This document shows positions 23,507 to 35,600 of a stretch of 64,000 nucleotides of DNA, piece by piece. The stretch spans positions 7,192,001 to 7,256,000 of the forward strand of contig NC_134026.1 of NCBI RefSeq assembly GCF_964204645.1, written 5' to 3'. The first letter of the stretch is position 1. Every line of letters begins with the position of its first letter. Origin of the DNA: Tubulanus polymorphus (lineage: Eukaryota; Nemertea; Palaeonemertea; Tubulaniformes; Tubulanidae). The position numbers and the translations under genes were made by a program. Under the pieces are notes generated by a model, which saw nothing but the letters and a program-made list of their open reading frames with translations, was not told the origin of the DNA and did not search any database.

Positions 23507-24178
23507 ATGTTTTCTGGTTATTGGGATTCGAATAAGACGAATATCGAAGAGGCAAATAAACACTTACAGGCGTTAATGAGTCGCATAAACGAGTTAGAAA
23601 AAACGAACAAAGAACAAACGAGCGCTTTATATCGGAAAGATGAGGAAACTCGGATGCAACTTCTTTCATTAGAGGAAGAAAAAAACAAAGACATCTTGCG
23701 TTTGCGCAACGAGTTGAGACACGTAGAAAGTGAAAACTCGAAACTGAAAGATATGTGCTGCGAAAAAGATCTCCAAATTACGAAATTACATAAAAGTTAC
23801 GTCGTATTGAACGATATCGTAAAATTTAAGCCGATTCTCGACAAACTGTCGTTTCATTTGGGACAAGCGGAAAACGTCGACGACCCGAACGTGAAACATT
23901 CCCCGATTAATCTGACCGAATTCCTCGAAATTAACGGCGATGACGACAACAATGCTGCAGCGAACAATGTTGCCATGCCAACGGTGAATAATACGAGTCC
24001 GAAGAACGTGCCGATTCAACACGTAAAACATTCGAAACCGGTGAAACAATTAAAACAGAACCTCGCGAAGAATCTCTTATTGAATACGAGTTATGCTTTA
24101 TCAGACGAGGAAGAGGGGAAAGTGGCGGATGAAAGTGTTCTTTATAATAGCTCAGGAGGCAAAGAACTCTACCTCTAA
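23507..24178 (+). CDS. Coiled-coil protein resembling VMAC
   Basis: A single uninterrupted frame of 223 residues. Residues about 8-100 are a heptad-rich, highly charged coiled coil (NIEEANKHLQALMSRINELE, then EEKNKDILRLRNELRHVESE and CEKDLQITKLHKSY). This is followed by a short conserved-looking block (FKPILDKLSFHLGQAE), an Asn-rich low-complexity region and an acidic DEEEG patch. The order EANxHL, LxxRIxELE, KDxxIxxLH and PxLxxLxxxLxxAE resembles vimentin-type intermediate filament-associated coiled-coil protein (VMAC, about 170 residues), judged from memory. VMAC is described as filament-associated; the role here is unknown. The last ten residues (NSSGGKELYL) and the stop are encoded by the first unit of the downstream minisatellite. 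Codon use is gene-like throughout. Confidence 0.7.
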   Translation: MFSGYWDSNKTNIEEANKHLQALMSRINELEKTNKEQTSALYRKDEETRMQLLSLEEEKNKDILRLRNELRHVESENSKLKDMCCEKDLQITKLHKSYVVLNDIVKFKPILDKLSFHLGQAENVDDPNVKHSPINLTEFLEINGDDDNNAAANNVAMPTVNNTSPKNVPIQHVKHSKPVKQLKQNLAKNLLLNTSYALSDEEEGKVADESVLYNSSGGKELYL

Positions 24179-25109
24179 CGGCCCAGGAGGTAAAGAGCTC
24201 TACCTCTAACAGCTCAGGTGTCAAAGAGTTATATCTGTAACAGCTCATGAGGAAAAGGGCTATACCTCTAATGGATCGGGAGGTAGGTCTATAGAGCTAT
24301 ATCTGAAACAGCTCAGGAGGTAAAGAACTATACCTCTAACGGCCCAGGAGGTGAAGAGCTCTACCTCTAACAGCTCAGGTGTCAAAGAGTTATATCTGTA
24401 ACAGCTCATGAGGAAAAGGGCTATACCTCTAATGGATCGGGAGGTAGGTCTATAGAGCTATATCTGAAACAGCTCAGGAGGTAAAGAACTATACCTCTAA
24501 CGGCCCAGGAGGTAAAGAGCTCTACCTCTAACAGCTCAGGTGTCAAAGAGTTATATCTGTAACAGCTCATGAGGAAAAGGGCTATACCTCTAATGGATCG
24601 GGAGGTAGGTCTATAGAGCTATATCTGAAACAGCTCAGGAGCTAAAGAACTATACCTCTAACGGCCCAGGAGGTAAAGAGCTCTACCTCTAACAGCTCAG
24701 GTGTCAAAGAGTTATATCTGTAACAGCTCATGAGGAAAAGGGCTATACCTCTAATGGATCGGGAGGTAGGTCTATAGAGCTATATCTGAAACAGCTCAGG
24801 AGCTAAAGAACTATACCTCTAACGGCCCAGGAGGTAAAGAGCTCTACCTCTAACAGCTCAGGTGTCAAAGAGTTATATCTGTAACAGCTCATGAGGAAAA
24901 GGGCTATACCTCTAATGGATCGGGAGGTAGGTCTATAGAGCTATATCTGAAACAGCTCAGGAGCTAAAGAACTATATCTCTAACTGCAGGAGCTAAAGAA
25001 CTATATCTCTAACAGCAGGAGCTAAAGAACTATATCTCTAACAGCAGGAGCTAAAGAACTATATCTCTAACAGCAGGAGCTAAAGAACTATATCTCTAAC
25101 AGCTCAGGT
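24147..25109. repeat. Minisatellite, 161-bp higher-order unit of five ~32-bp monomers
   Basis: ATGGATCGGGAGGTAGGT recurs at 24,271, 24,432, 24,593, 24,754 and 24,915, an exact 161-bp period. Each unit contains five related monomers of about 32 bp built on CAGCTCAGGAGGTAAAGA and CTATACCTCTAA. The right end, about 24,955-25,100, is a run of simple 29-bp monomers. The left end overlaps the last codons and stop of the VMAC-like gene, so most of the array is probably in its 3' UTR. Confidence 0.92.
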
Positions 25110-26900
25110 AGCAGGTGAAAAATACATGATAACATTTATCAAATTGTATTGAGCTGATGAACAAAATCAGTGAGAAAAAAAGTCATTAACTTGTTTCGGT
25201 TATGGATCCTTAAATGGTCTTTGGCATTTCTAGTACTTAAATCTTGGTTTCAACACAGTAAGAATAAATACTGCAAAAATATGATGCAAATTTTGATTGT
25301 GGGCTTTCTCTGGTCACTTAAATACTACACCCATCGCCATGGACAAATTGTGTTCATTCGGTATGAAGATCTGTACAGCTATTTTTGTCTCGAACCATCT
25401 CTCCCACTCTCTTGAAGATAATGCGCACAATTATGAACAAAAACATTAAGTTTTGGAGAATTACGCGACACTAAGAGAGAAGTGAATTGTCCACTCAGTT
25501 TTATGAGCCATTTTCCAAACAGTTTTGAAAACGATTCATGGGATTGAGTCTACTGTAAATTATTAAGTAAATCTAAAGAGAGTAGTGATGACTCAGTTCT
25601 GTAGACCATTTCACTAGTCCCTTCATTCTTGTTCATAATTGTTGGTTTTTCTTCAATTGAATAACAGACAGTCGCTTGTCTTTATGGAAACCATATCGCT
25701 CTATCTCTTTAATTCATATTTACTGGTATATGTATTACTACTGCTGATGTGTTTCCATAATATATTTTGTCTAGTAATGGTTGTAGTTTTACAATAGAGA
25801 TTTAAATTTTCGTATAAATGTCATGTTTATATCGACCCTCGGAACTCGTGTGTTTAATTTATTGCAGTCACAATTTTACAACGGTTTGAAATTATATAGG
25901 AATATTTTATTGTATAGATATTTAATAAGGTTATGGTATTCGTCATATCTATGTACGTATCATTATACAATATATGTTTTTATAGAATCTTAAACATTAT
26001 ATGGCAAATCTGTTGCGTGTACCCTGCAGCCCTCCTTCATACATTCAGCACTTAATCTCGGACATTTCTTTTTTTTTTGATGATTTGAAATGAACCTCCA
26101 CAAACAAGTTCCTGGTGCAATTGGATACAAACATTAGAACATTAGACATTAAATGATATTTTCAAAGATTGTTCATCAAGACTTCACACTTCACTGGTGA
26201 ATGTCTAGGAAGGTTAGCTCGGTTCAGGTATGCAGATTGAGTTTTGATAATACTTGTCCTGTTGAATTTCTCATTTACAAAACTGTTACAGTTGTATTTA
26301 TAATTTTAATGGACAATTTTTCAAAGAAAGAAAAAGTCTTATATCATAGTTAATTTATTTTTCATCATTGTAACAGCTTATTGTATATAACGGTAAATAA
26401 AGCATTTCTTCAACTTTATAAAGTTCTTAGATTAAATTTGTTTTTAAAAGTAGTCATTTGAATTAGTTTCAATTTTAAATTAGGTCTTACGCCAATAACG
26501 CACTTGGACTCAATCCAACCGCACTTTGACCCGAATTTCGGCAGTATTAGTCCCGTAAAGTACTAGATAATTATCAGGTATACTCATTTTCAATTGTATC
26601 GCATATAATTTCGGCCAAAGTCTTTCTCAAAATATATTTTCCCAATCGCGGCCACAGGCAATGTGATTTTCACGTGAAGCGGGGTATTTTCTGGCGACGA
26701 ACCAGGTTATCTGGACCCCACATACATATTCGTATCTTGTATAGATTATTGGATCAATGGATCACTCTTGTCGGTATTGTGATTCAATCGATTCAGTGGA
26801 GATAATTACACACGCCGTGAACTGGGCCCCGCGCAATTATTACAGTTAATCGGGATTCGAACCCGGTCGGATATCCACAGTTCCGTATCGATTTTTCAGC
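25110..26900. other. Region between coiled-coil gene and ADP/ATP carrier
   Basis: AT-rich, with no coding sequence I can support. GTAAATAAAGC near 26,390 contains AATAAA and may end the coiled-coil gene transcript. Copies of the ATGAGCCATTTT motif seen near 430-610 recur near 25,500. Confidence 0.35.
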
Positions 26901-26920
26901 TCCGCGAAGCCGAAAAGCCG

Positions 26921-26971
26921 GTCACGTGACTAGCGACGGCCAATTGAAAATAACGGTCGCTAGTGACGTCA
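26921..26971 (+). promoter_or_regulatory. ADP/ATP carrier promoter: E-box palindrome, CCAAT and CRE
   Basis: GTCACGTGAC at 26,921-26,930 is a perfect palindrome around a CACGTG E-box. CCAAT follows near 26,940, and TGACGTCA at 26,964-26,971 is a full CRE palindrome 44 bases before the ATG. TAGCGAC and GTCGCTA flank the middle as an inverted pair. These are plausible sites for bHLH-zip, NF-Y and CREB/ATF factors; binding is inferred. Confidence 0.55.
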
Positions 26972-27014
26972 CAGGTGAACTCGATCACTTCGTTTCACGA
27001 CTCAAACTAGAAAC

Positions 27015-29257
27015 ATGTCGAAACCTTTCGATCCGGTACATTTCGCTAAAGATTTACTGGCTGGTGGCGTTGCCGCTGGTATTTCGAAGACCTGTGTAGC
27101 TCCGATCGAACGAGTCAAGTTACTTTTACAGGTAAGATGAACCTCGATTTTTCCGATAGCAAACTTTTTTCCAGATTTAAAGTTTTTCGGATTTTCCATC
27201 GTGTGTGAATTTCTGTAGTAAAATCAAAGATGGCCGCTCCCATGTAGCGCGTGAAGGTCATACCGGCAAAAATTGGGCGTATCCTTGAGCTGAACGCGTA
27301 GTTCATGTATTCGCTGTTTTCATTCTGTCGAGTTCGAGATTTGTGTAAAATCTGAAGTTCAGTGGTTACCAATTGACAACCGATCTGTCATAAAAAACAT
27401 GGAATGATAGCGCTGCCTCTGCTGTGTGGCCTTTGCCTTTGGTCCGTGGTCTCTTGCTTCTTCAAACTTAAATCAATAAAATGAGTGCGGATTTCGAGAA
27501 ACCTGATGATAATAATCTTCCAAATGATAATGCATTATTGGAGAATAGCAGGGATTTCTTCATAAATTGGGATGAATTCTACAATTTGGCTAACCAATTG
27601 ATTAATCTGCCTTGAGTTCTAATCAGCTAATACTAATAGGCCTATTTTGCTGAGAAAATGAGTGCATAATAGCCACAAAAGGTTGAATGATCCCATCTCT
27701 CTTTCATTGTTAATTCCCACTAATTTACCACAGCTCTGGTATCTAATGTCTATTTATTAATTGATGAGACCTGTTTTTCTCGGATATTTTGCTTACTTTT
27801 TGGGGTACATACCTCATTTATGTCTTAACAGAATGCCAAAAATCGCGGACAACAACTGAATATCTGATATATTTCCAGTTCTGTACCAATTAGATGGATT
27901 GGCAAAAAGACTCCTTAAGTCCAGTTTAATGAGAGAGAAAATCCTCCATTTTGTCAAATTTCTTGGATTTGAACATTGTTACCATGCCTACGCCACCCTG
28001 ATTTAGTTGAGACCCCACAAGAAAAATAACTTCATTTCGTAGGCATGGTGACAATGTAAAAATTCAAGAAATTTCACAAAATGGAGGATTTTCTCTCATT
28101 CAATTGGACTTAAGGAGTCTTTTTGCCAATCCATCTAATTGGTACAGAACTGGAAATATATCGGATATTCAGTTGTTGTCCGCGACTTTTGGCATTCTGT
28201 TAAGACATAAATGAGGTATGTACCCCAAAAAGTAAGCAAAATATCCAAGAAAAACAGGTCTCATCAATTAATAAATAGACATTAGACCTCTATTAAAGTC
28301 CTATTCCATCAATTGTATTCATTAGTTCAATCTGACTTATTGTAGTTGAAAGGACCACCCTAACCTTACCATTAACCCTGATCTTCAGTAACTCTATACT
28401 ACATTATTGTGGTAAATTTGATCTGAAATCAGCGCTGGACTAATGTGTTTAATGTGTTGTAATTTCAGGTCCAACATGCTTCCAAGCAGATCTCCCCCGA
28501 TAAGCACTACAAGGGTATCATCGATTGTTTCGTACGTGTTCCCCGTGAACAGGGTTTCCTCTCCCTGTGGAGAGGTAACTTGGCCAACGTCATCCGATAT
28601 TTCCCGACGCAAGCTTTGAACTTCGCCTTCAAAGATCAATACAAGCAAATATTCTTGGGCGGAGTCGACAAGAATAAGCAGTTCGTGCGATACTTCGCCG
28701 GTAACCTGGCGTCCGGTGGCGCCGCCGGTGCCACGTCGCTTTGTTTCGTGTACCCGTTGGACTTCGCCCGAACCCGGTTGGCGGCTGATATCGGCAAATC
28801 GGATCAACAACGAGAATTCAAAGGTCTAGGTCATTGTTTGGCTAAGATCTTCAAGAGCGACGGTCTGCGCGGTTTGTACCGAGGCTTCGCTGTTTCCGTG
28901 CAAGGTATCATTATCTACCGTGCGGCGTACTTTGGCTGTTTCGACACTGCCAAGAGTATGTTGATCAAGGATCCGAAGAACGCCAACTTCTTCGTCGCGT
29001 GGATGATCGCTCAGGTCGTGACCACCGGCGCCGGTATCCTGTCGTATCCGTTCGACACGGTGAGGAGGAGAATGATGATGCAGAGCGGTCGATCTGACGT
29101 CCTCTACAAGAACACCATCGATTGTTGGAAGAAGATCGCGCAGCAGGAGGGAGGCTCCGCGTTCTTCAAGGGAGCGTTCTCGAACGTACTCAGGGGCACA
29201 GGCGGCGCCCTCGTATTAGCGCTTTACGACGAAATTCAGAAGTACATAAAGAACTAA
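27015..29257 (+). CDS. ANT: ADP/ATP translocase, 2 exons
   Basis: Exons 27015-27131 and 28469-29257, joined in phase 0, 301 residues. It exchanges cytosolic ADP for matrix ATP across the mitochondrial inner membrane. All three mitochondrial-carrier repeats are present, each with its Px(D/E)xx(R/K) signature: PIERVK, PLDFAR and PFDTVR. The diagnostic RRRMMM motif of ADP/ATP carriers is intact, as are the small-residue helices ([26 protein letters not shown]). Length matches the family (about 298). Codon use in exon 2 is more GC-rich than in neighbouring genes, as expected for a highly expressed gene. AATAAA at 29,632 gives a 3' UTR of about 375 bases. The intron carries a very long hairpin element. 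Confidence 0.97.
27742..28286. mobile_element. 545-bp near-perfect hairpin element in ANT intron
   Basis: Positions 27,742-27,992 and 28,039-28,286 are inverted copies about 250 bases long with few mismatches, separated by only 46 bases. The ends read TCTAATGTCTATTTATTAAT and its inverse. It has no open frame. This is a foldback-type or MITE-like element whose intronic transcript would form a long double-stranded RNA. Confidence 0.9.
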
Positions 29258-29930
29258 TAGTTAGCTTAAATTAGACGAATATTAGTAAAAAAAAAGTAAT
29301 CAATTAAATACACTCTGTTCTTAACCACTTTATTTATTGAATTCAAGTAAAAATCAAATGTAAAAAAAACAGTTGAACAATAATATGAGTCATTTTTAGA
29401 AAGGATGCTGGCATTCTGATGTTGCCTGCTTTCAGATTTGAATAGACCAATGTCGCTGCAATCATGCTAAATTTATTATTTAGTGACCACTTATGTAGTT
29501 TTTCCTGGGCTTTTTTCAAGAACTAAACTAGTTTGTTATTTGTGTGCGTATTTTTCTGAGACGTAGATTTGGAACAATTCTCTGACGTGTAACAACTGAA
29601 TGTGTGATAACGATATCTAGACTGGAATTGTAATAAAACTTGTATATAATAATTTACTAAGTCGCTGAATTGTTTGTTATGACTGTGTGCTTGGTAACCA
29701 GAGGATCTGTTAGAACATGACTGGACACAGGTGACCGCAGAGAATTGTCTGGAAAACTTGAACCTTTGTGCTTGACCATAGGTTGACCCCCTAACTTAAA
29801 ATGTGAAAACTATTTCAAGGTCTTGATCGGCTAGGCTGTTAGTTTTCATAGGTTAAGTTTCAAGGTGACAATTTCAGAAGGATGAACGTTAATGACGTCA
29901 AGAGTTATGCGGAATCGACCGATTCATACT

Positions 29931-30144
29931 GTCAAGTGCTGCCCCTATGTATATAATTGGCGGTGAATATGTGAACTAACCATTCTCGCGCTGGGCTATT
30001 ATTGCTGGGTTTTAGCTAAACTCAACACAAGCGAACTTACTGGTAAACCGGCAATACTTTTCTCGGATATTAAAATACCCGAACCACCCCGGCAAATGTA
30101 AGTTCGCACATTCATCGCCAATGATGAATATAGCTGCACTTGAC
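29931..30144. mobile_element. 214-bp MITE with GTCAAGTGC ends
   Basis: Both ends begin GTCAAGTGC(A/T)GC and continue with TATAT and GGCG(G/A)TGAAT as imperfect inverted repeats of about 45 bases. The interior has GTAAACCGGCAA and inverse-like GCCGGGGTGG segments. A related element is at 43,659-43,799 and a one-sided fragment near 40,815-40,870. No clear target duplication. Confidence 0.65.
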
Positions 30145-30348
30145 GATTACAATCTAACAAGGATCGATATTCCTACGTGGCAAGCGAGTAATAAAGATAT
30201 TTTACACTAGGATAAGTCAAATTCCATAGATAAATCAGCAATCAACTGCTTCAAACATATTGTTCAAACCTACTAACACTTTACTGGAAGAGTTTTTAGA
30301 GCTTCTTTTAGTAAATTATCTTATATTGCGTTCTTGTATTTAGCATTA

Positions 30349-30430
30349 GTAAAGCGGCAGCGTAGTGATAGCTCACATGCCATAGGAAGAATATATTCAT
30401 GCATGTGTTCGAATCCCACGTTGGTACCAC
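30349..30430 (+). repeat. SINE-like sequence with tRNA-type boxes
   Basis: GCGTAGTGATAGCTCACATG resembles an A box region and GTTCGAATCCCA a B box, spaced as in a tRNA-derived SINE head. No cloverleaf with a usable anticodon stem was found, so it is not called a tRNA gene. Confidence 0.4.
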
Positions 30431-30975
30431 ATAAAAACACTAGCAATCGTTATCGGATGCAGAAAAACAAACCTTTCGAACTAGACAGATTCATCTAACA
30501 ATGAAACCGGATCGGAACACAAAAAACGTTATGCACACCGCGACTGACTTGCTTGATGGACCCGACTGCCTGTCCCTCGCCGGGACTCGAATATCAGTAG
30601 TCCCAAAAACCGTTTTAAAATGTATTTACCGTGGCGATTCCTCGAGAGGATATTCCCACAAAATCAACTTCAATTCGATGGACCACGCACTGGGCCAAAA
30701 CCTGGTCCAACGCCTGGACCTCTCGGCTCGGCGTACTTATGGAAATATATATTGAACATAAAAATAAAATGATGTTTGAATAGATCTTTTCTGCTATATT
30801 CTCTCAAAAATTATATACCAGTTCAAATTGGCAAGAAGGATTCTCCAATTGACAGAATGTTATATACCGTTAACTACCGTTACTTTAAAGCTGTGTACAG
30901 TTTTACTCACTTGAGTATCATAGTCACCGAAATAAATCTAAAGAGTTTATTTTTACATGTCAGCCTTGACGGTAA

Positions 30976-31699
30976 CTAGGTAAAAGGGGCTCGTTTGGCC
31001 GGTGTCGTGATGTCGATACCCTTTTCAATCATCAAATCAATGCATAATTCCAGACATTTCTCATTGCAATCGTCTCTCTCTTCGCTAAATTCTTCCTTCC
31101 CGTAGCAATCTAAATCGTCGTCGTAGCAATGAATTTCGCAAGTTCCGATATTGGTTCCGTAATCTTCGGAATTGGTTTCGACCAGTTTGCCGTTTATCAA
31201 CACGCCAACCGTTAACCGCGTGGCAACCGCCAACAACAACATCACCAGCAACGCCTAAAGTTGAAAAATTGTTTTTGAACCATTACATTTCGTAAAAAGA
31301 CACAATGGGAAATGCAATGTTTTTACATAGATGTATTATTTGTAGAATATAAGTTCGGTCAATTGTTGTCTGTAATAAAATTCCAGAGAATGTGATCAAG
31401 AATATCCATTTTCATGAGTGACTCATTCGTGTGATGTTTTTGGTTTTTAAACTCTTTTTCAAGATTTGGGTACTATATGAGATGTGGGATTTCGTATTAT
31501 TAGAATGTAATAAAGTGTTTATCAGAAAATGAAAGAAAGAAAGTCCAGTAGGGCAGCAGAAGACTTAATCATCGCTATTAATTTCGTTTAAATGTTGTTT
31601 TAAAGAAAAAAGTTCCCAAATGGAACTCAGCAAAAAGCAACTCCCGTCGCTAAAAACGGTTAGATCTTTATTTCTTACCTGTTTTCGAAGATTCGTCAT
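30976..31699 (-). CDS. Small secreted six-cysteine acidic peptide, 2 exons
   Basis: Exon 1 is 31679-31699 (seven codons) and exon 2 is 30976-31254, joined in phase 0, 99 residues. The first ~24 residues are a good signal peptide (MTNLRKQ, then ALLVMLLLAVATRLTVG); the signal only becomes complete when the tiny first exon is added. The mature part is acidic and has six cysteines spaced C-x3-C-x6-C-x12-C-x3-C-x3-C, a pattern compatible with a disulfide-linked helical hairpin. There is no dibasic processing ladder. AATAAA lies about 25 bases past the stop. I do not recognise the family; it could be a secreted signalling, defence or structural peptide, and nothing in the sequence decides which. 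Confidence 0.72.
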
Positions 31700-32602
31700 T
31701 TTAGTCTCGTTGATGGTCGCGATCGAGAGAGAGAGAGAGAATTTAGAGGTGCAGCAATCTGTGCGCCTCGCTAGAGAATAGTTTCATATTGATCATCACA
31801 CATGGCAATTAAACACGCCTAGATTTGAATTACAGTTTATTATTCAATGACAGACGATCGACAATGCGGATAGACTTACATCGACATCATATCAAATATC
31901 GAAATAATGCAAAGGCTGTGGAGACTATAAAAATGTTTTATTCCTCATTGATCTGTCTGAATCGATAAAGCCGTATGAAAATCAGCTACACCAAATGATC
32001 CCAATGAGTTTGTATATATTTTAACAGTAGGTACATATATTTGTGTACGTTCAGATTCCACGGTTGAGATATCGTTGTTTTGGTGAAATATCAGCCGAAG
32101 CTATATCAGTCCGAGTTTATCAACTACACGTATTTCGAATAATTCCCGTTTTCTCTAAAAAGATGCCTTTTTGATGAAAAACCACTTTTCCTGATAGACT
32201 CCTAACGCCGGGTCCAGATCAGAACTCTTCTAAATCAGGGAACGATAGGGTATACATGTCGTCACATCTGGCTGGTTACTGATACTGACCAAGCTCCGTC
32301 TATCTCTACGTGAGTGGTCCAGTGTTCAGCGCACAAGGCTTGGAGGTCCTGCTAGGGTTTGGGGTCGAGCTTGGATTTGCCTCGATGAAGCTTTTTTAGA
32401 TAATATTTCGAACTACCATCCATGAAAAAAATTTCCTGGCTATCGACATAGAAGTAGAAATCCTCACTGATGTCCGAACCGTAGCTACTAACTAATATCT
32501 AAAACGTACCAACAAGAAATTCTTAATCAAATAACAATTTTGTTTTATTTACTTTTTTAAAACAATAATTTACCGGTAATACGTACAGAGAATAGACAGT
32601 AA
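31700..32602. other. Region between peptide gene and YJU2B
   Basis: Begins with the promoter side of the peptide gene, including a GA run near 31,725. The rest is unremarkable AT-rich DNA. TTTATT at 32,544-32,549 is AATAAA on the minus strand, 54 bases beyond the YJU2B stop. Confidence 0.4.
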
Positions 32603-35600
32603 CTATGTAGAAGAGTCTGTATCAGAAGATGATTCATATGATATCAAACTAACCAGTCCACCAGTAGACTGAGCAGGAGCTGATTGAATTGGGGGAGGTG
32701 ATGTACCTGTTGATTGAGCAGGAGGAGCTGAAGTACCTGCTAATTGAGCAGGAGCAGCTGATGAGACTATAGTTTGAACTGGAGGAGCTAATGAGACAAC
32801 TGTACTATTGTTCTCACTGATTTCCTCAGTGTTTTTAATCACAGATGAACACTTTTTAACGATTCCGTATTTTAGTTTCTTAGTCACTACATCCGAATCG
32901 AGGTCATCAGTAGTTTTATGTTTTGTTGGAGTTGGATTCCACACTTGAGAAACGTTGCTGATTTTTGTGTTCGGTTTTGAGAAGATCGAAGAATTTGTGA
33001 TGACTGCACGTTTTCTCTTCTCTTTCTGGTCGTAGGCTGAAAATAGAAAAATCTCTTTCAATACAAGAGTGATGCTCAACAATATATAACATCCACAATA
33101 TTGAAGATTTAACAACGAAAATCGGTTAGATTGACCTTTCCGTTAGAATGCTTCTACCCATTTCCAAAAAATGAAGATAGGATTGAAGCATTCTCCCTAA
33201 ACCATCACTGTAACAGATCAAATTCGTCAATATTGCAGGTCTTTTTTATGCACTTCATAGCATGCGACAAGTCTTATTTGATTTCGAGCGATGGTCCTTT
33301 GCTGAAAAGTTGGTTCATCCTAAACCATCAGATCGTGACAGTATTGGTTTCAAATATTGGTTAAAGTTAACTTGCGGAACTCGGACATGCGACTATCAAA
33401 ATTACATTATCATTGTATCAATTCAGGGTCAGTTTCTTAAAAATTGGTTAAAGATAATATCCAGGGCCCGGCTTTATAGACTAGCATTAACTTTAACCTG
33501 GGGGCTAAATGAAGGCTAAATCAATTTATATTCGATTGAGTTAGCCCCCCGGTTTAAGTAAAAACCAGTCTTTGAATTGTTTTTAAGTCAACTACCGGTA
33601 TCCATTGTTTAACAAACCTTTGAGGAACTGGCCTCCGATGGTTAACTAATACTAACTTTTGAGCAACTGGCCCCAGAAATATATGATTGAAAATATGAGC
33701 TTACATTCAGCAGTTTTATATGTGAGTAAATGAGCTAATTTCTTGTCATCCTCGTGTTCTTTTACTAGTTTAATATTCAAACTAGATTTATCTAATAACA
33801 GTTGATCAGTGGTTTGCGCGTTCTTTATACTGGTCTTCTCACCCTGCAATATAGAACAAATTTTAAATACTGTGACTCGGCACTGCATTGATTATAGATT
33901 CAGTAAACTAAACCTGGACCAGGCTTCATACACTGGAACCCCTAGGGGAAAATCCTCAACCTGAGCCTGGCTTCATAGACCGGGTTACAAAATAAGCCCT
34001 AGGGTTTCATCCTCAGCCTGGGCCTGGTTCCATAGTCTGGGTATCAAAGTTAATCCTAGGGTTAAATCCTCAGCCTGGGCCTAGTTTCATAGTCTTGGTA
34101 TCTAAGTTACCCCTAGAGATGAATTCTCAACCTATGCTCAGTTTCATAGACTTTTTCATACACTTACCCCTAGGGGTAAATCCTCAATCTGGGTGACAAA
34201 TGACATAGTAACAATTAGAGAAACCATGGTATAAATAACTGATTAATTTTGAAATATTCATCAGGATTTTTTGCCTTCACATCTATGAACTCAGTCCTGA
34301 AGTTTCGCGATCGCGCATTTTCGTAAAACCTCAAAGTTTAAGACTCACTCGACAAAACCTTACCCTAAACTTCTGCCTGGCTAACTTATTCAACATGTAA
34401 TCATCTTTATAAACTGATTTGATGTCTGATATTTGTGCTAAAGCCGGGACGGCATTCTTGATTTTCGTTTTATCCTCTGAACCGTGTTCTAGTTTATACA
34501 TCGGATCCGTCGCCAACTTCTTGATTTTACTTCGATCTGAAAACAGACACAGAAAATTAAATCTTGTTTTCAAATGAATTCAGAACTAGGCCCCAGTTTC
34601 ACGAAAACTTTAAACTCAAATTTTTGATTTAGGTGAATTCATTTTTTTGATGAAGACGACAATTCAAACTTAACAGTTTTAAGTTTTAACTTGTTCATCG
34701 AAACTGGACCCTGTTCACGAAGAACCAAAGTAACTAATACAGTTAACCTTGCCTCACTCAGACATAGCCAAAACGAATAAATATTCTAATTTTCATATTT
34801 CCAATCTTTAACTTAGTATATTTCTATCAACTGGGACTCATTTTGCCGGTCCTAGTTAGTACGAGTAAGTGCTTGCAATTGGTCCAATCGTGTTCGTTAT
34901 ATCAATGAACTGAATTTTCTTTTTCTCAAATTATGGACGATTGTGAAATCTGTTTCTTCTTTCAATAACTGTCTCGTTATTTACCATCGGTAACGATCTG
35001 TTCATTTTCAGCCGGATCCCAGCGCTGTTCCTTCCGTCGAGCTCCCGATAATATCACATAATCACTATTCTATAAAACAGATAAATACACTTACATTCGA
35101 CTGACTACGACTGTTACACGATATTCACCGCACATAGGTTGAGAAAATCCACAATATCCGTGTAGATGAATACATTAGAAATACCACGATAATTCCACAA
35201 TTAACAAAAGACGGAAAATCATTGAATAAAAGAGTATATTTGAGGCAACGTTTTGGCTGTAAACCTGAACTGCCTGATGATGGCTAAAACAAAATATATG
35301 ATCATTATATACTAATTCATTCAAGAACTTTCCATCTCCTTTTGCTGAAATTATTGTGGGATGTCTAACATACCATCTCAAAGTTATCGATACTGTGTAG
35401 ACTCTGCTTTAATCCAATTCATTTGGACCAATGAAATTCATCCAAATTATTTAAACATCATGAGAAGTTGAATCTGCATATAAAATCAGTTGATTTTCGA
35501 TGTTTTAACTGTAGTGAATATTAACTGTGAACTGTGGAACTGGATTGTCAACCATGAGAAAGATCCTAGATTCAGTTCCACCGTTCTACAGTCCAGGATC

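Larger units (their letters stand above)
29258..30975. other. Region between ANT and the secreted peptide gene
   Basis: Starts with the ANT 3' UTR. Contains the MITE at 29,931-30,144 and a SINE-like stretch at 30,349-30,430. TTTATT at 30,946-30,951 is AATAAA on the minus strand, about 25 bases past the stop of the peptide gene. No further coding sequence seen. Confidence 0.4.

Noticed and set aside
24180-25110. CRISPR-like array
   Set aside because: Units are contiguous degenerate monomers with no unique spacers, in a eukaryotic 3' flank.
25170-25415. 81-codon plus-strand frame after the minisatellite
   Set aside because: Trp/Leu/Lys-rich, no signal peptide or known motif, and likely in the 3' region of the coiled-coil gene.
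26815-26900. Possible tRNA gene on the minus strand with GGGTTCGAATCC
   Set aside because: Only the B box fits. No acceptor stem, D arm or anticodon arm can be formed at the right distances.
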